Source: Panonychus citri (Eukaryota > Arthropoda > Arachnida > Trombidiformes > Tetranychidae). Taken from it: a DNA stretch of 64,000 nucleotides. Position numbers and translations under genes: made by a program. Below, piece after piece: positions 1-10,918 of the stretch; the first letter of the stretch is position 1; the number at the start of each line of letters is the position of its first letter. Below the pieces are notes generated by a model. The model was not told where the DNA came from and did not search any database. It worked only from the letters and a program-made list of their open reading frames with translations. The stretch is from positions 4,092,001-4,156,000 of the forward strand of contig NW_026515543.1 of the NCBI RefSeq assembly GCF_014898815.1, read 5' to 3'.

Positions 1-2338
1 CCCACGCCTTCACCATCGCCATCTTCTTCATCATTATCAATGTCTTCAGCTAAAATGGGAGCTTCTTTCATGCAATTATCTGGTAAATCAACTTCATCCT
101 GCTCTTCACCATCTTCATCCCTGCAATCATCAAAATCATGTTCAAATCTTAATCGTTATGGTCCAAACAAACAACATTCTGGTTTGATGCCTGCACCTTG
201 TTCATCTTCAGCATCCTCATCATCTTCCTCTTCATCAATTATTCCAACCATTGATCTGATGAATTCTCTACAACGAACTTATTACCCTCAATCTAATTGT
301 AAACAACCAAGACAGGACATTCAAAGTATTTTAAAATCAGACAGTAATTCCGATTGGTTGATTAGATTTCTAGTTGAAAGCCATGCACTAAATTTACCAA
401 CATCTAGACTATCGGTAGATCAATTAAATTCTGAATCGAGTATTGTAAACAAAACTGATCAATCTTCAACAATTCGTGCAACGGAAACGGCTACTTGTTT
501 ACAACAACCACAACCACAATCATCATCATCGTCATCATCAAGATCGGAATCCAATCCTTGTACCCGAGTTGGTGTAATTGTTGATGGACGGAAATTAGCA
601 CCATCACCGACACCGATGATTAGCTCAAAAAAGACTTGTGTTTATCCACCAGGGTTATCCTGCTCGGATCGACAAAAACAACAACCACCATCATTAACAC
701 CAATCAATCAAACTGATTGCAATTTGAAAGCCCGAGTGATTCGTAAAATTTTGGACGCTAATTTTGCTCCAAGTCATTTAAAGCAAGGATGTCGAAAAGG
801 ATTCGCATTAGATGATCTAGAATCTGAAACGATCGATAGTTTAGTCAATGCTTTCGATTTTTTTAATCAACCACTAACCGTAAACAATTGTGAATTAACC
901 TCCATTGAAGGTGTAACACAATTTACCGACCTTTATCTAGAAAAATTGATCTCCGGTTGTAGGTGTTTATCTTCTTACTCTAAATTGTGTCTAGAAGATC
1001 AAATCACTCTGGTCAAAGGAGGATTTCCCGATATACTGACCGTTAAAAGTCACTTTTGTGCCTCAATGTCAACCACCTCATCCTCACCCAGACCGAGCGA
1101 TAACTGTTGGCAAGTAATTAAACATATTTACCATTAATTAAAACCTAATTTAATCCTATTACATTTCCAGCTATAGCCAACAATTAATCGTTACAGTTGC
1201 AAATTTCATCTCCCAATTGTTTGATTAGAATCATTTTTTTTTTCTGCAAAACCAAATCAGTTTTGATTACTTAATGAGTATTAACTGTATATGTTGAGTT
1301 TAGGTAGACAATAATGTTGAAAACAAATTATTATCTCGAATTAATCAAACAATTAATCACCATTAATCTATCTTAATCATCTATCCTTCAATTACTAGTA
1401 GATGTAATTAATTTTTCTTTCTGTTTTACTTGTTTTCTGAACTTGGAATTAACTTTTCCCGCCTCTATGTACATAAAATTAATGTTTATATCTAAATTGC
1501 ACTTGATTGTTGATTGTTATATAAATAGAAACCATTATTAAGTACGAGTGTATCATGAGTTATACTAATTAACACGATTAAGTCAATTGAATTCAGGTAA
1601 CTAATAATCTCTATATTTAATTTACCTTTACCATTAAAACTTGTTGATAGCAATCAGATAATTACCATGGATTGTTATTGGAGTGGTAATTAGTTCAATC
1701 TGAGTTTTCAAATGTTCAAATGATTGGACATTTTCCAACATTCAGTTCAAGAGTCAGATAATTACAATTGATTGAACAATCTATTATCTAATCATCATAG
1801 AAAATAAGTTTAATTCAGTAAATCTTGAACGTAAATTGCACTGCTTCGTTTAAATCTAATTCTAATCAACTCTCTTTTTCTTCAATCATTATTATGATTT
1901 TCCCCTTTAATTTAATTTAGGCAACTAATCAACAACCTGATAATCCTTTGAGACGAGTTGAAGATTCATTTAGCAATGAAAGTGATCAAGGAAACACAAT
2001 TAACTTGAACTGGATCAGTGATCCTAAAGTTATTTGTATTTTAATTGCAATCGTCCTATTCAACCCTGATCTTCCTAACTTGCAAGCAATTGATACAATT
2101 AAGTAAGTTGATTAATTGTTGATTTTCTTACGCAATTAAAATATTTCATTTTCTCTCTTTTTTGATTTCGATATTTAGACTTGAACAATATACGTACATT
2201 TACCTGTTGAAACGATATTTAGAATCACAATGTGGCTCATCATGTCGAGCGCGAACTGAACATTTTAATTTAATCTTTTCTATTGAGAAAATTATGGTAA
2301 CACGAATGGAGCGAACATCTCATTCATCGAACGATTGA
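1..2338 (+). CDS. HR96-like nuclear receptor, 3' part (ligand-binding domain)
   Basis: Exons 1-1113, 1921-2102 and 2179-2338 join in frame (phases 0 and 2). The frame is open to base 1, so the gene starts upstream of the window. The first ~230 residues seen are Ser/Pro/Gln-rich low-complexity linker. A ligand-binding domain follows: the helix 3-5 signature 'LCLEDQITLVKGG' near residues 330-345 and the helix 9-10 block 'LFNPDLPNLQAIDTIKLEQY' then 'YLLKRYLES'. The latter matches what I know of the DHR96/NR1 group, giving the subtype. No zinc-finger DNA-binding domain lies in the window; it could be upstream or absent. The protein ends in 'RTSHSSND' soon after helix 10/11, and I see no acidic-hydrophobic AF-2 helix. 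HR96-type receptors sense lipids and xenobiotics and regulate detoxification genes. A possible poly(A) signal AATAAA is at 2734-2739. The LBD call is strong; the exact receptor is less certain. Confidence 0.8.
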
Positions 2339-2853
2339 CCACTGGCTATTCTTTTGTGACCAGTTGATTCATTTGTTTTTTTCTCACAATTCTTCGCACA
2401 TTTAAATGGAAACATTCACTCTTATGTAAAACTAACGCTGGGAATTACGAAAATAATCAATTAATCAATCCGGGAATACAATCTATTTATTGATCTCCGC
2501 ATTTGTTTGCTTGATTGCTAGGAAAAAACAAAGCTCGATCTAATATTTTCAATCACAATTAATCAACTGTTTTAACCAACACCATTTACTTGTTAGACTA
2601 AATCAATTCAACAATGAGATTGATTCTGATAAAAAAAAAATAAGACCAACATCTAGAAATACAAAAGATTAGTTAAATTTTCTGAACTTATTGTGAGTTA
2701 ATATAATATTATTTTAATATTACTATTCGTATTAATAAAAGTATAAAATCATCCTTTGTAATAACAATCAACACTGTGATCATGAATCATTAAAAAAAAT
2801 TGCACTGAAACCATTGTAATGTTATTTGATTTGTAAACCAACAGACAATCAAA
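2339..2853. other. Convergent intergenic region, receptor / PPCS
   Basis: AT-rich spacer between two convergent genes. It holds the receptor's 3' UTR with AATAAA at 2734-2739. I see no gene in it. Confidence 0.6.
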
Positions 2854-4165
2854 TTAATTGTCCATGAAAGTTTTATGTTTGCAAATAACTTGATCCACAA
2901 TAATTGATTCAATTTCCATCTCTGGACTGGGCAAGGTAATTTTATGCGATTCTTTCTCGGAGACGATCAAAACTTGACTTTTTCGGGTGTGCAATACATT
3001 TGCGATGACCAAGTGATGACCATAACGGATTAACGCTTGTCTTGCCTTGTCCAACAATATCGATTCATCAGTTTCAAGCTAAAAAAAGACGAAGAGTAAC
3101 AAATGTAAAATAATATCTAATTTCCTTTGAATAATCTTTAAATACCTTGAAAGAAACAACGAAAGCCGAAGGGACCCAAAACTTGACCAATGGTCGCAAC
3201 ATTTTGGGAACTAATTCAAAGACAAGACTAAGTGGACCATTTTTAGACTGAATTTTATGGGTCGCCTGTAAAAAAGAAGATGGAAAATATGAAATGGTTG
3301 TGAGACTCAAAATTCGCGAATCGTTACCATGTCAGTTGGTGGAATGTAAAAGTCCGAAACTGCGGCTGCAAGGTAAAGAGCCGCTTTCGATCCCAATGGT
3401 TGCATTGAGAATGAAATTTCCCGAAGGTAATAAAGATACTCGGCAAGGGTTGTAAATGTGATCATCAGTATATTAGCTTTACTCTCTCGGTAAATTGATA
3501 CAGTCTTTGATAACTCGTCATAAACTAAAGGATCAACTGTGGATAATAATTAAGAAGGAGACAGATAATGATACGATGATAATGTTAAACTAATATCGTA
3601 AATGGCAAATGATTAGTATCACTGATCTTACTTTGTGAACCAGAATCTGATGAGGAAAGTGATTCCAAGAGTTGCCAGATATTTATGTGCCTTGTGAATG
3701 GTTCCAATGATTTTAAACGGTACAGGAAAATGACCTTATATCCTTTTCTTAGAAAATATCTAATAATGAGCAAACAAAACAAAAGAGAAAAAGAAAAATT
3801 AATATTTTCATAAGATTATTGAGAATAATTAACTTACTCAGCTGAAGCTGATCCTCTTGTTCCCGCTGAAAAATTGTCCACGAATCGTACAGTATTATGC
3901 TCCATAGGAACTGTTGTCCCTCCAGACTGAAAATGATAGAAATTGATCAAAACAACCTGTTGAAATTTGATTCACTTACGGTTATTAAAACTGTTGGATG
4001 ATCGGTCTCAGAGCCGATGAAACTTTCAACCTGAGAACGGACTTTATTTAAATTATTTGGTTCCAAGAAATTGGAAAAAAAGTCAGAAGCTTCATCTCGG
4101 TTATCGATTGATTCCTTGGTACCAGATTCAACTGAATCACCATCAACACGCTCGGTAGAAGTCAT
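2854..4165 (-). CDS. PPCS: Phosphopantothenate--cysteine ligase (PPCS)
   Basis: Catalyses the second step of coenzyme A synthesis, joining 4'-phosphopantothenate to cysteine in the cytosol. Six exons read 4165-3980, 3926-3838, 3759-3632, 3536-3328, 3265-3146 and 3078-2854. All are bounded by GT-AG and keep frame, giving 318 residues, close to the animal enzyme (about 310). Visible hallmarks are 'SGGTTVPMEHNTVRFVDNFS' followed by GTRG near residue 65 (nucleotide-binding/active-site region), 'AAVSDFYIP' near the middle, 'HKIQS', and 'FKLETD' followed by 'ANVL'. These match animal PPCS block by block. The ATG at 4165 is the first in frame, and a 60-residue N-terminal extension precedes the conserved core, as in the family. 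A 200-bp segment upstream (4420-4625) recurs upstream of the neighbouring minus-strand gene. Confidence 0.93.
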
Positions 4166-4419
4166 TTTGATTCAGAGAATTAATGAAAACAATCAAAGTA
4201 ATTGAATTGTTTTCTCAAAATCATCAATCAACGATTGCTGGAAAACGAATGAAAATTTTCAAGATCAAATTGAAACAGATTTGGAACAGATTTTCTTACC
4301 GGTCATTTCTTACATGCAACACGAAAGAAAAACTATAAATCAACATGGAACAATTAAGAAATAAAATAAAAACTGATAATTAATCAAGTGATTAATTATC
4401 ACGATTAAGAAAATTGTTA
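4166..4419. other. PPCS 5' flank
   Basis: Short AT-rich 5' region of PPCS between its start codon and repeat copy A. It is probably UTR and proximal promoter; no open frame can be supported. Confidence 0.4.
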
Positions 4420-4625
4420 ATGTAAACAAAAGTTCAACTCACAAAAGTGAATCAACAAGTTGTTGACAACAACTCAGATCAGCTGACATTTTATTGGCGC
4501 TCAGATTAAAATAACTTTTTAATTTGATTCTAATTTAATATCTGATTATAAGTTTATTTTATGTACTCTCGATGATTTAATCAATAGTCCAACCACCTTG
4601 ATAAACATTTTGGTGATTTTCACTT
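4420..4625. repeat. Duplicated upstream segment, copy A
   Basis: A stretch of about 205 bp that reappears at 5549-5765 with roughly 80% identity by eye and a few indels. Shared landmarks in order: TGTAAACAAAAG, 'GAATCAACAAGTTGTTGACA', GATCAGCTGA, TTATTGGCGCTCAGAT, TTTATGTACTCT, and 'GATGATTTAATCAATAGTCC'. In both copies the segment lies just upstream of a minus-strand gene: PPCS here, the 192-residue gene for copy B. I see no open frame, terminal inverted repeats or target-site duplications. A duplicated promoter or a small non-autonomous dispersed element are both possible. Confidence 0.75.
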
Positions 4626-4902
4626 GATGAATTTTGGACATTTTCTGGTTACACCGATTGTCATAATCACAGAGAAAATCAAACAAAAAAAGGTAAACAA
4701 AGTTTTCGAGTTGGGATAACAATTAATCGAAATAATTTGCTTTCTTTAATTTAATTGTTGATTTTTTCCTTTACTTTCACTTACTCCAATCAAATTGTAT
4801 CTGATTCATTGTAAGATTGCAAATTAAATCATTTGTCAACTTAAGTTCGAGAGTGAGAAGTCGTTCAGAAATGACTCAAATCGTTTCGAGATTCACATTT
4901 TT

Positions 4903-5558
4903 TTATGGATTTTTTTGGACAAATTCGTTATAAAAAGAACAAACTAAATCACTGGACCAATAACAATCAGATTTGTCTTCGAGTATGTTGAACATAACCG
5001 CCAAACACGACCAATCAATGCAACTTGTGGATTTTCGCAATTGAAGATCTTTGAACAGAGACTTTTGAGCTCGATTGAGTTTGAAGACTGTTGATTCTTG
5101 TTTTATTGAAGCATCTAATTGAAGATTATCAACACCACTGACCAAATGGTTGATTGGATCTCGCTTCGCATCTTTAGAGAGAAAAAAAGTAAGAGTGAGA
5201 GAGAAACAAGAGTAATAAAAAAGACTCAAAATAATTTTGTTAGGTTACCTTGATTGTTAACAACTTCATGGATTTGGACATTATAATTATCAAAATCAAA
5301 TCCCCATTTTTCAATATCAGTTATCGCTCGGATCCTTCGTGGGGTTTTTGTACGTCCAATCATGTTGACATGATTCCGATAGAGCACAAAGGTCACGTAT
5401 TCAGAGAAATATCTGTTCTCATCATCAAGAATATGTAACATTATTGAGATTGTTTTAAGGCAAAGATATGTATTTTTTGGCCTCTTATAGCAACTCTGAA
5501 ATAAGTTGAGTTGAAGGGCATTTATATAAATGTCCATTTTTAAAATGAATGTAAACAA
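4903..5558 (-). CDS. Unrecognised 192-residue protein
   Basis: Two exons, 5558-5249 and 5171-4903, are joined by a 77-base GT-AG intron in phase 1 and give a 192-residue frame. The first part carries 'MLHILDDENRYFSEYVTFVL' and IGRTKTPRRIRAIT; the second carries the Cys/Trp-containing 'CIDWSCLAVMFNILEDKSDC'. I do not recognise the family and see no signal peptide, membrane span or catalytic motif. The start could be 5558 or the in-frame ATG at 5537. Support comes from uninterrupted frame across a clean small intron, codon use like its neighbours, and its place in a minus-strand cluster with its own upstream segment. No function is proposed. Confidence 0.6.
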
Positions 5559-5765
5559 AAGTAACTTTTGAAAGGTTCAACTCAAAATGAATCAACAAGT
5601 TGTTGACAACTGAGATCAGCTGATGTGACATATTATTGGCGCTCAGATCAAAATAACTTTTCTTTTGATTTTTATTTGATTTTTTATTTCTTTGATTTAC
5701 TTTATGTACTCTAGATGATTTAATCAATAGTCCAACCACCTGATAAACATTCTGGTGATATTTAG
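5549..5765. repeat. Duplicated upstream segment, copy B
   Basis: Second copy of the segment at 4420-4625, with the same landmarks in the same order and orientation. It overlaps the first codons of the 192-residue gene and ends at the 3' end of the sulfotransferase gene. Copy B has an extra run of T-rich sequence in the middle (about 5660-5700) relative to copy A. Confidence 0.75.
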
Positions 5766-5771
5766 CTAATA

Positions 5772-6993
5772 TTATGTTGATTGACTTTTAGTAATTTTAT
5801 CCTTGAATTTAAACAAGTCGGATAAATGAAGTTGAATGTGCTTATCCATTTTAATTGCTATTGGTTCAATTAGATGATTAGTCCAATCGCCAACCTGTCC
5901 ATTGCGAAAGAATTGAGATTCATCAGGATTTCGTAAACCAATTCTATCCCAATGAGAGTAATTAACCTGTGGATTGACAGCCATGAATCGGAAATTACAA
6001 TGTTCCTTTAATCGAGACATCGTTTTATCATCCGGAAGTGGTTGATCTAGAAAATTACAGATTCGATGAACATTTTTTTCGAAGTCTTCATGGAGATCCT
6101 CGTAAGAAATTAGAAGAACCTTATTCCCTTCAACAAGTGAATATTTTAAACAATCAATGTAATGTTTATGCAATGGACCATAAGGCACTTCACCGGAAAG
6201 AAATCTCTCTGCAAATTCAGAAACTGAATCATTATAATCAATCAGTTTGTTCATCCGAGCAAAAAAATAGTAAGAAACAACAACATCTTTCGGGTTCCTT
6301 GTTATTGAAATCACTTTTGGCTCAATTTTAGTCTCTTGATTGAACAAAATACTTAATGGAAGATGAGTTTTGATCAACCTTGGACTCGGCATTTTATTGA
6401 TTCCAGAGATTCCCGGCATGATCCATTCCAAGAAAGGAGACCTCTCCTCTAGATTGATGTTGAGAGCCTTATTGAAGTCATAATCATTCATGATAAGCCA
6501 CACGATTTCCTGAAGCCATGTAACACCTGAGAAACATTGAAACAAGACAGAAATTATTACCCAGAGAAAAATTGAAAGAAATGATAAACCGAACAAGAAA
6601 CTTACCTGTTTTGGGAAACGAGCAAAGGATAACATCATTGGAGTTGAATTGAATTGAAGACAATTGTGGTATTAATTTCAACACTTCCTCTGGGATAATA
6701 AAATCACGGAATCTGTACATGGTCATACGTCCGATCTTTGAGTTCAATCGAGTCGCTTCCCTGATTAACTCCGACCTTTTCTCAGATCTTTTCTTTGAAA
6801 ACCAAGCAACACTGACTACACCGGTGAAAAGAAAAGCATAAAAAGCTTTCTTGTAGAAATTCAATCGACCAGGATTTAATGGACTTGAATCGATTTGAAA
6901 TTCTTTGCAGTAATTAGAAGACCTAATTTTGTATAAAACATTAACACTCAATTTAATTGATCGACTAGAGAAACGATTCAAAAACATTTTCAA
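5772..6993 (-). CDS. Membrane-anchored sulfotransferase
   Basis: Two exons, 6993-6606 and 6526-5772 (phase 1), encode 380 residues. The PAPS-binding elements are clear: the 5'-phosphosulfate loop 'SFPKTGVTWLQEIVW' spans the intron near residue 130, the 3'-phosphate motif 'RNPKDVVVSYY' comes later, and the C-terminal 'FRNGQVGDWTNHL' matches the RKGxxGDWKNxF signature. These place it in the SULT1-type sulfotransferase family, which moves sulfate from PAPS to small hydroxyl or amine acceptors. Cytosolic SULTs are about 290-300 residues; this one has an N-terminal extension of ~100 residues with a hydrophobic stretch 'AFYAFLFTGVVSVAWF' (residues ~50-66) followed by KKRSEKR, suggesting membrane anchoring. 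The substrate is unknown. An E-box palindrome TCACGTGA lies about 50 bases upstream of the start. Confidence 0.9.
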
Positions 6994-7982
6994 TCAAATT
7001 TTTGTTGTAAACAAAAAATTCACTTCCATCAAAACAAAACAAGTCACGTGAGCAACTCAACAGCTGATTGAAGTTCGAGAGTCAATTAATTGCTCCTGAC
7101 AATTGGCTGAGATCTTGTTAGTTAATGAGATGAGGCTAATCATTAGTTTTCACACTTATCTTCATAATTAGTGGATTCAACCACTTAATTAACATGAAAT
7201 CTTGGTATCTAATTAGTCTTGTGCAAATGAGTTTCACTGAGTTTGATTTTCTAAATTAACTTTCGTCAATGAGAAATTATCTGTGACTTAATTGTGACTT
7301 AATTGTGACGCAGGTGGTTGATCAAGTTAATCACTTGAAAAACTTTGGTGTCAATCACTTAATAATTTACTCAATCAATTGATCGAGCTGATTGAATGCT
7401 CATGAAGAAACTTGTCAATTCTAAAAGTTTGTAACATTAGTTTGATTATTAGTGAGAAGGAAAAAGGATAAATGTAATTAAACAATTCGAAATGTTCAGA
7501 ACTTTATTTCGTCGATTATTTAAAAACTAAATTACGAACAAGTTGAGTTACTTTGATTTGTATTCTGTTTTCATATTTGAAAATGATTAGTATTAAGTTG
7601 ATCCTTAACCAATGGATGGCACTTAAGTAACTCTATTAACTCAATTTTATCTCAATCTGATTAACTTATCAACGATATGTGTTAATTAACAATCTTTATG
7701 GTGAATAAAATAATCGATTAATTGAAGCCACTGCGTTGAAATTGTCCAAGAGAAATTGAATTCGGAAATTATTAACTATCGATTCTTTTGTTATTGGATA
7801 ATGGAAATGAAATTGGTACAATTTATCTTGATTTTCACATAAATCACTCAATAGAGATTACGAAAAGTGGTGTTTACTCCTTCTAATTAATCAACAATCC
7901 GCCTGATCAATGATCAATATATTTATGTGTTCACATTAACTTGATTCATCTTCAATTAGTTTCAATCTCTCAATGAACTACC
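6994..7982. other. Divergent intergenic region, sulfotransferase / glycosyltransferase-like
   Basis: About 1 kb between divergently transcribed genes. Visible elements are GTAAACAAA just upstream of the sulfotransferase start and the palindrome TCACGTGA at 7044-7051. The rest is AT-rich with many TTAATTG words, and I see no gene. Confidence 0.5.
7044..7051. promoter_or_regulatory. E-box-like palindrome TCACGTGA
   Basis: An 8-base palindrome containing the CACGTG E-box core, about 50 bases upstream of the sulfotransferase ATG. CACGTG is bound by CLOCK:CYCLE, USF/MITF and Myc-type bHLH factors. Promoter function is inferred from position only. Confidence 0.35.
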
Positions 7983-9216
7983 ATGAACACAATCAATGGT
8001 GACAAGAAAATCACTTATGCCTACTCACCTTTAAATCACCAAAGGTAAGAGAAATTCAGTCTTGATTGTTCATTATCATTATCATTGATCATGATATTCA
8101 AAAAAGTCCAATTTTCTTTCCTCTGAATAGATCGAAATCATCTTATATCATCAAATTAACTTATTTTCTTACAATCTTTAATCTGGTTGTGTTTATTTGG
8201 TTGATTTCTTCAAGTAGATCAAATTACGTTCCAGGTAAGTGATTAGATTATTTACTGTTAATTATTGATGATTCTCTTTATTAGTGGTAGAACTGAACAA
8301 ATCTTGTGGACATCGAGATGAACTGGAATTTGTATCGAATAAAAGTTTGCCGTCTTATTGGAAAAGAACATCATTGACGATGGAAGATCAATGTTTACAA
8401 GCAACAATGTCGGAAGATAATTTTAATTTCCAACGCGAAATTGATCTATTGGAAAAGTGTCAATCATCCGATTACACCCGTTTCTGGACTTCTCCCAACC
8501 GATATTTCACTTTTCTACCAATCAATATACTACCCGTTTCTAATAAGAAGATAGTCTCTTTCTCACTTTATGGTGGTGCTGATCGATATCTTCGAAATGT
8601 GGTCAAGATAATCCGACGATATAAGAAACTTTTACCTGATTGGATTCCTCGTTTTTGGCTCGGATCTGATGTTCCTTTTTTGATGATTAACCGATTAGTT
8701 TATGAACAAGCTGAAGTGATAATTGTCCATCAGAATCAACCCAAGTTAAGTAATTTGACACGTTCCCCTGGATACCAAGGGATGTTCTGGCGATTCTTTG
8801 TCGCTGATGATCAACATGTAGAAAGATATATTGTCCGTGATTCAGATTCCATGTTGATCCAACGGGAAGTAGACGCTATGAACCAATGGATTAAAGAAGA
8901 CACCATGTTCCATGTAATGAGAGATCACAAAAATCAATCCATTGAAATTCTAGGCGGCATGTGGGGTGGAAAAGTAGATACTAAGATTTTTTCTACCTCC
9001 AGGGAATATGAGAAGGCTTTGAAATCCGGTTTCAATAATCAAGACGGCAAAGGTCTTGACCAAACGTTTCTACAAAGGTTCTTATGGCCAATCGCGAAGA
9101 GACGAATGACCTGTCACACGGCTTATCGTTGGAAGTTCGTTGATTCAAAAGGATGTAAAGACTTTCCAACTCCAAGAGTGGGAAACTCATTCGTTGGAGC
9201 CATTTTGGAAGACTGA
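7983..9216 (+). CDS. Type II membrane glycosyltransferase-like protein, copy 1
   Basis: Three exons, 7983-8044, 8131-8234 and 8285-9216 (phases 2 and 1), give 365 residues. The first two short exons supply a cytosolic tail and a membrane anchor ('LTYFLTIFNLVVFIWLISS', about residues 31-49), typical of Golgi type II enzymes. The lumenal part has 'MFWRFFVADD', 'RYIVRDSDSMLIQREVDAMN', 'FHVMRDH' and ILGGMWGGK. RDSDS is a DxD-like metal/nucleotide-sugar site, so glycosyl transfer is the best guess; donor and acceptor are unknown. An intact paralogue with the same exon plan lies at 52462-53717 on the other strand, and a decayed copy follows at 10073-10600. I recall similar 'RD(T/S)DS...MRDH...GGMWG' proteins in bacteria and large DNA viruses, which a search would have to confirm. 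Confidence 0.8.
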
Positions 9217-10072
9217 ACATTTCAAATGCAAATAGATTATCTTAAATTCATGTTCAACAAGAACAATCAACTAATCGCAGAGAAAAGAGATGAAGTCTTT
9301 CATTTCAATAAGAGATTAGGCATTTAAATATCATTCCTCATGAAACCATCGATTTGCTATCTTTGTATGAAACAGAGATGATCAGTATTAATTAGTTTTC
9401 TGAAATACAGCCAACCAAATTGAGTTTGGAACATAATTAAATCACTCGCGCACACAATCAATTGAATCATTTATCTATGAATTGACAAGAGAAAAATTAA
9501 CATTTGAAACATTGGTGTTTCGATGAGATATTCAAGTTAATCACAATTTGATTTCTCTCTGTGATTTAATTTTGTCCCAAACTCGATTCGAGTGGCTGTT
9601 AATTAGCATCACGTTATCATCAGCGTCACATCGCAAAGTTAATCCTTTGATTTATATCTAGAATTGATAAAATTTACCCGAACCCAACTAATATGAGTTA
9701 AAAATACATTATTAATTTGATTGTTCACCCATTGAAGGCAGTGTATATACTACTAGTATTAAATCAACCAACCTTTATCTCGATGTGTCTTAACAACGAT
9801 GTTTTAATTGACAATCGTTGAGACTTAATTATCAATCCAAGTACCAGAATCGATTGATTTGAATCAATTATTACAAGTAAAGATGAAAGAGTTTTTAATC
9901 ACGGGATTGAATTGAATTAGAGAAAACAATTATCGATTCTTTCAGAATTGATTCACAGAAAAATGTTAATCAAGATTACGAAGAGTATTGTTTTTGCCTT
10001 CAGTTTAATGAGCAATCTTTTAATCAATGTTGACATTAACATTAATCACTTTTCTCTGATTAGTTAATTGCA
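9217..10072. other. Spacer between glycosyltransferase-like gene and its decayed copy
   Basis: Holds the 3' UTR of copy 1, including an AACAAGAACAATCAACTAAT block at about 9256 that recurs in the pseudogene at about 10540. From about 9850 the sequence loosely resembles the 5' flank of copy 1 (7780-7980), so the duplicated unit probably begins there. Confidence 0.5.
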
Positions 10073-10610
10073 ACACAGTCAATGGGGACTAGATAATTAA
10101 CCATAACAACTCACCTTCCAATCAAGAGTATAACAAATTTTCTTTAAGTTTCTTTAATTTAGATGACACTGATTATTTGATGGTTGGTGGTTCCTTCTTA
10201 ATTATGATCGTTGTTTACTGAGAACTTAATTTCTTTCCATGAATTCAAATCATTTTATATCCTCAAATCAACTCACTATCTTTAATCTGGTTGTGTTCAT
10301 CTGGTTGATTTCTTTGAGTCAATTAACCAATCCAAGTAATACTTTAAACTACCTTTGTGATATTTTACACTAATTGTTGATCGTTGATCTTAATTCCCAG
10401 GAATAATGTTGAATAAACCCTGAAGTATTCATATAAATGAAAGTGTCGATCATCAGATTACATCAGTTTCTGGACTTATCCCAACCAATATTTCACTTTT
10501 CTACCAATCAATATACTACCAGTTTCTATTGTGTGTGGTGTTAAACAAGAACAATCAACTAATCACAGAGAAAAGGGATAAAGCCGATACTATTTCAATT
10601 TCGTTTTTGA
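10073..10610 (+). pseudogene. Decayed, internally deleted copy of the glycosyltransferase-like gene
   Basis: Four blocks match the intact gene at 7983-9300 in the same order. 10073-10135 resembles exon 1 around the start codon, but the ATG is lost and frame is broken. 10241-10330 matches exon 2, including CTTTAATCTGGTTGTGTT. 10440-10530 matches exon 3 bases 8455-8545 ('TTTCACTTTTCTACCAATCA'). Then about 700 bases are missing, and from about 10540 the copy resumes in the 3' UTR (AACAAGAACAATCAACTAAT). The catalytic part encoding RDSDS and GGMWG is absent, so no enzyme can be made. The layout indicates a tandem duplication followed by a large deletion. Confidence 0.85.
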
Positions 10611-10918
10611 TTTCTCTGTGAAATATAAATTAGCTTCTTCAGCGATGATTTAAGTTTTCTTGAATATTTCAATTTTTAAAAACTCAAAATATTGTCGATT
10701 TGACAATAAGTCAATAATATTTATTTGGATTCTATAATTGTTTCTTCTCGATTGCCAGCATTCAATTGTAAAAAATTACTTGAAAAAAGTTGGACTGGAT
10801 AAAACAAATGATATTGACAAAAAAAAACATGAAAAAAAATAACATGACAAAATAGTAATATAATCAAGGAGAAGATAATTTGATTCATTTTGATGATGAA
10901 GATGAAGTTCTGATTGAA

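Noticed and set aside
4420..5765. The duplicated segments as a DNA transposon
   Set aside because: No terminal inverted repeats, target-site duplication or transposase remnant could be seen.
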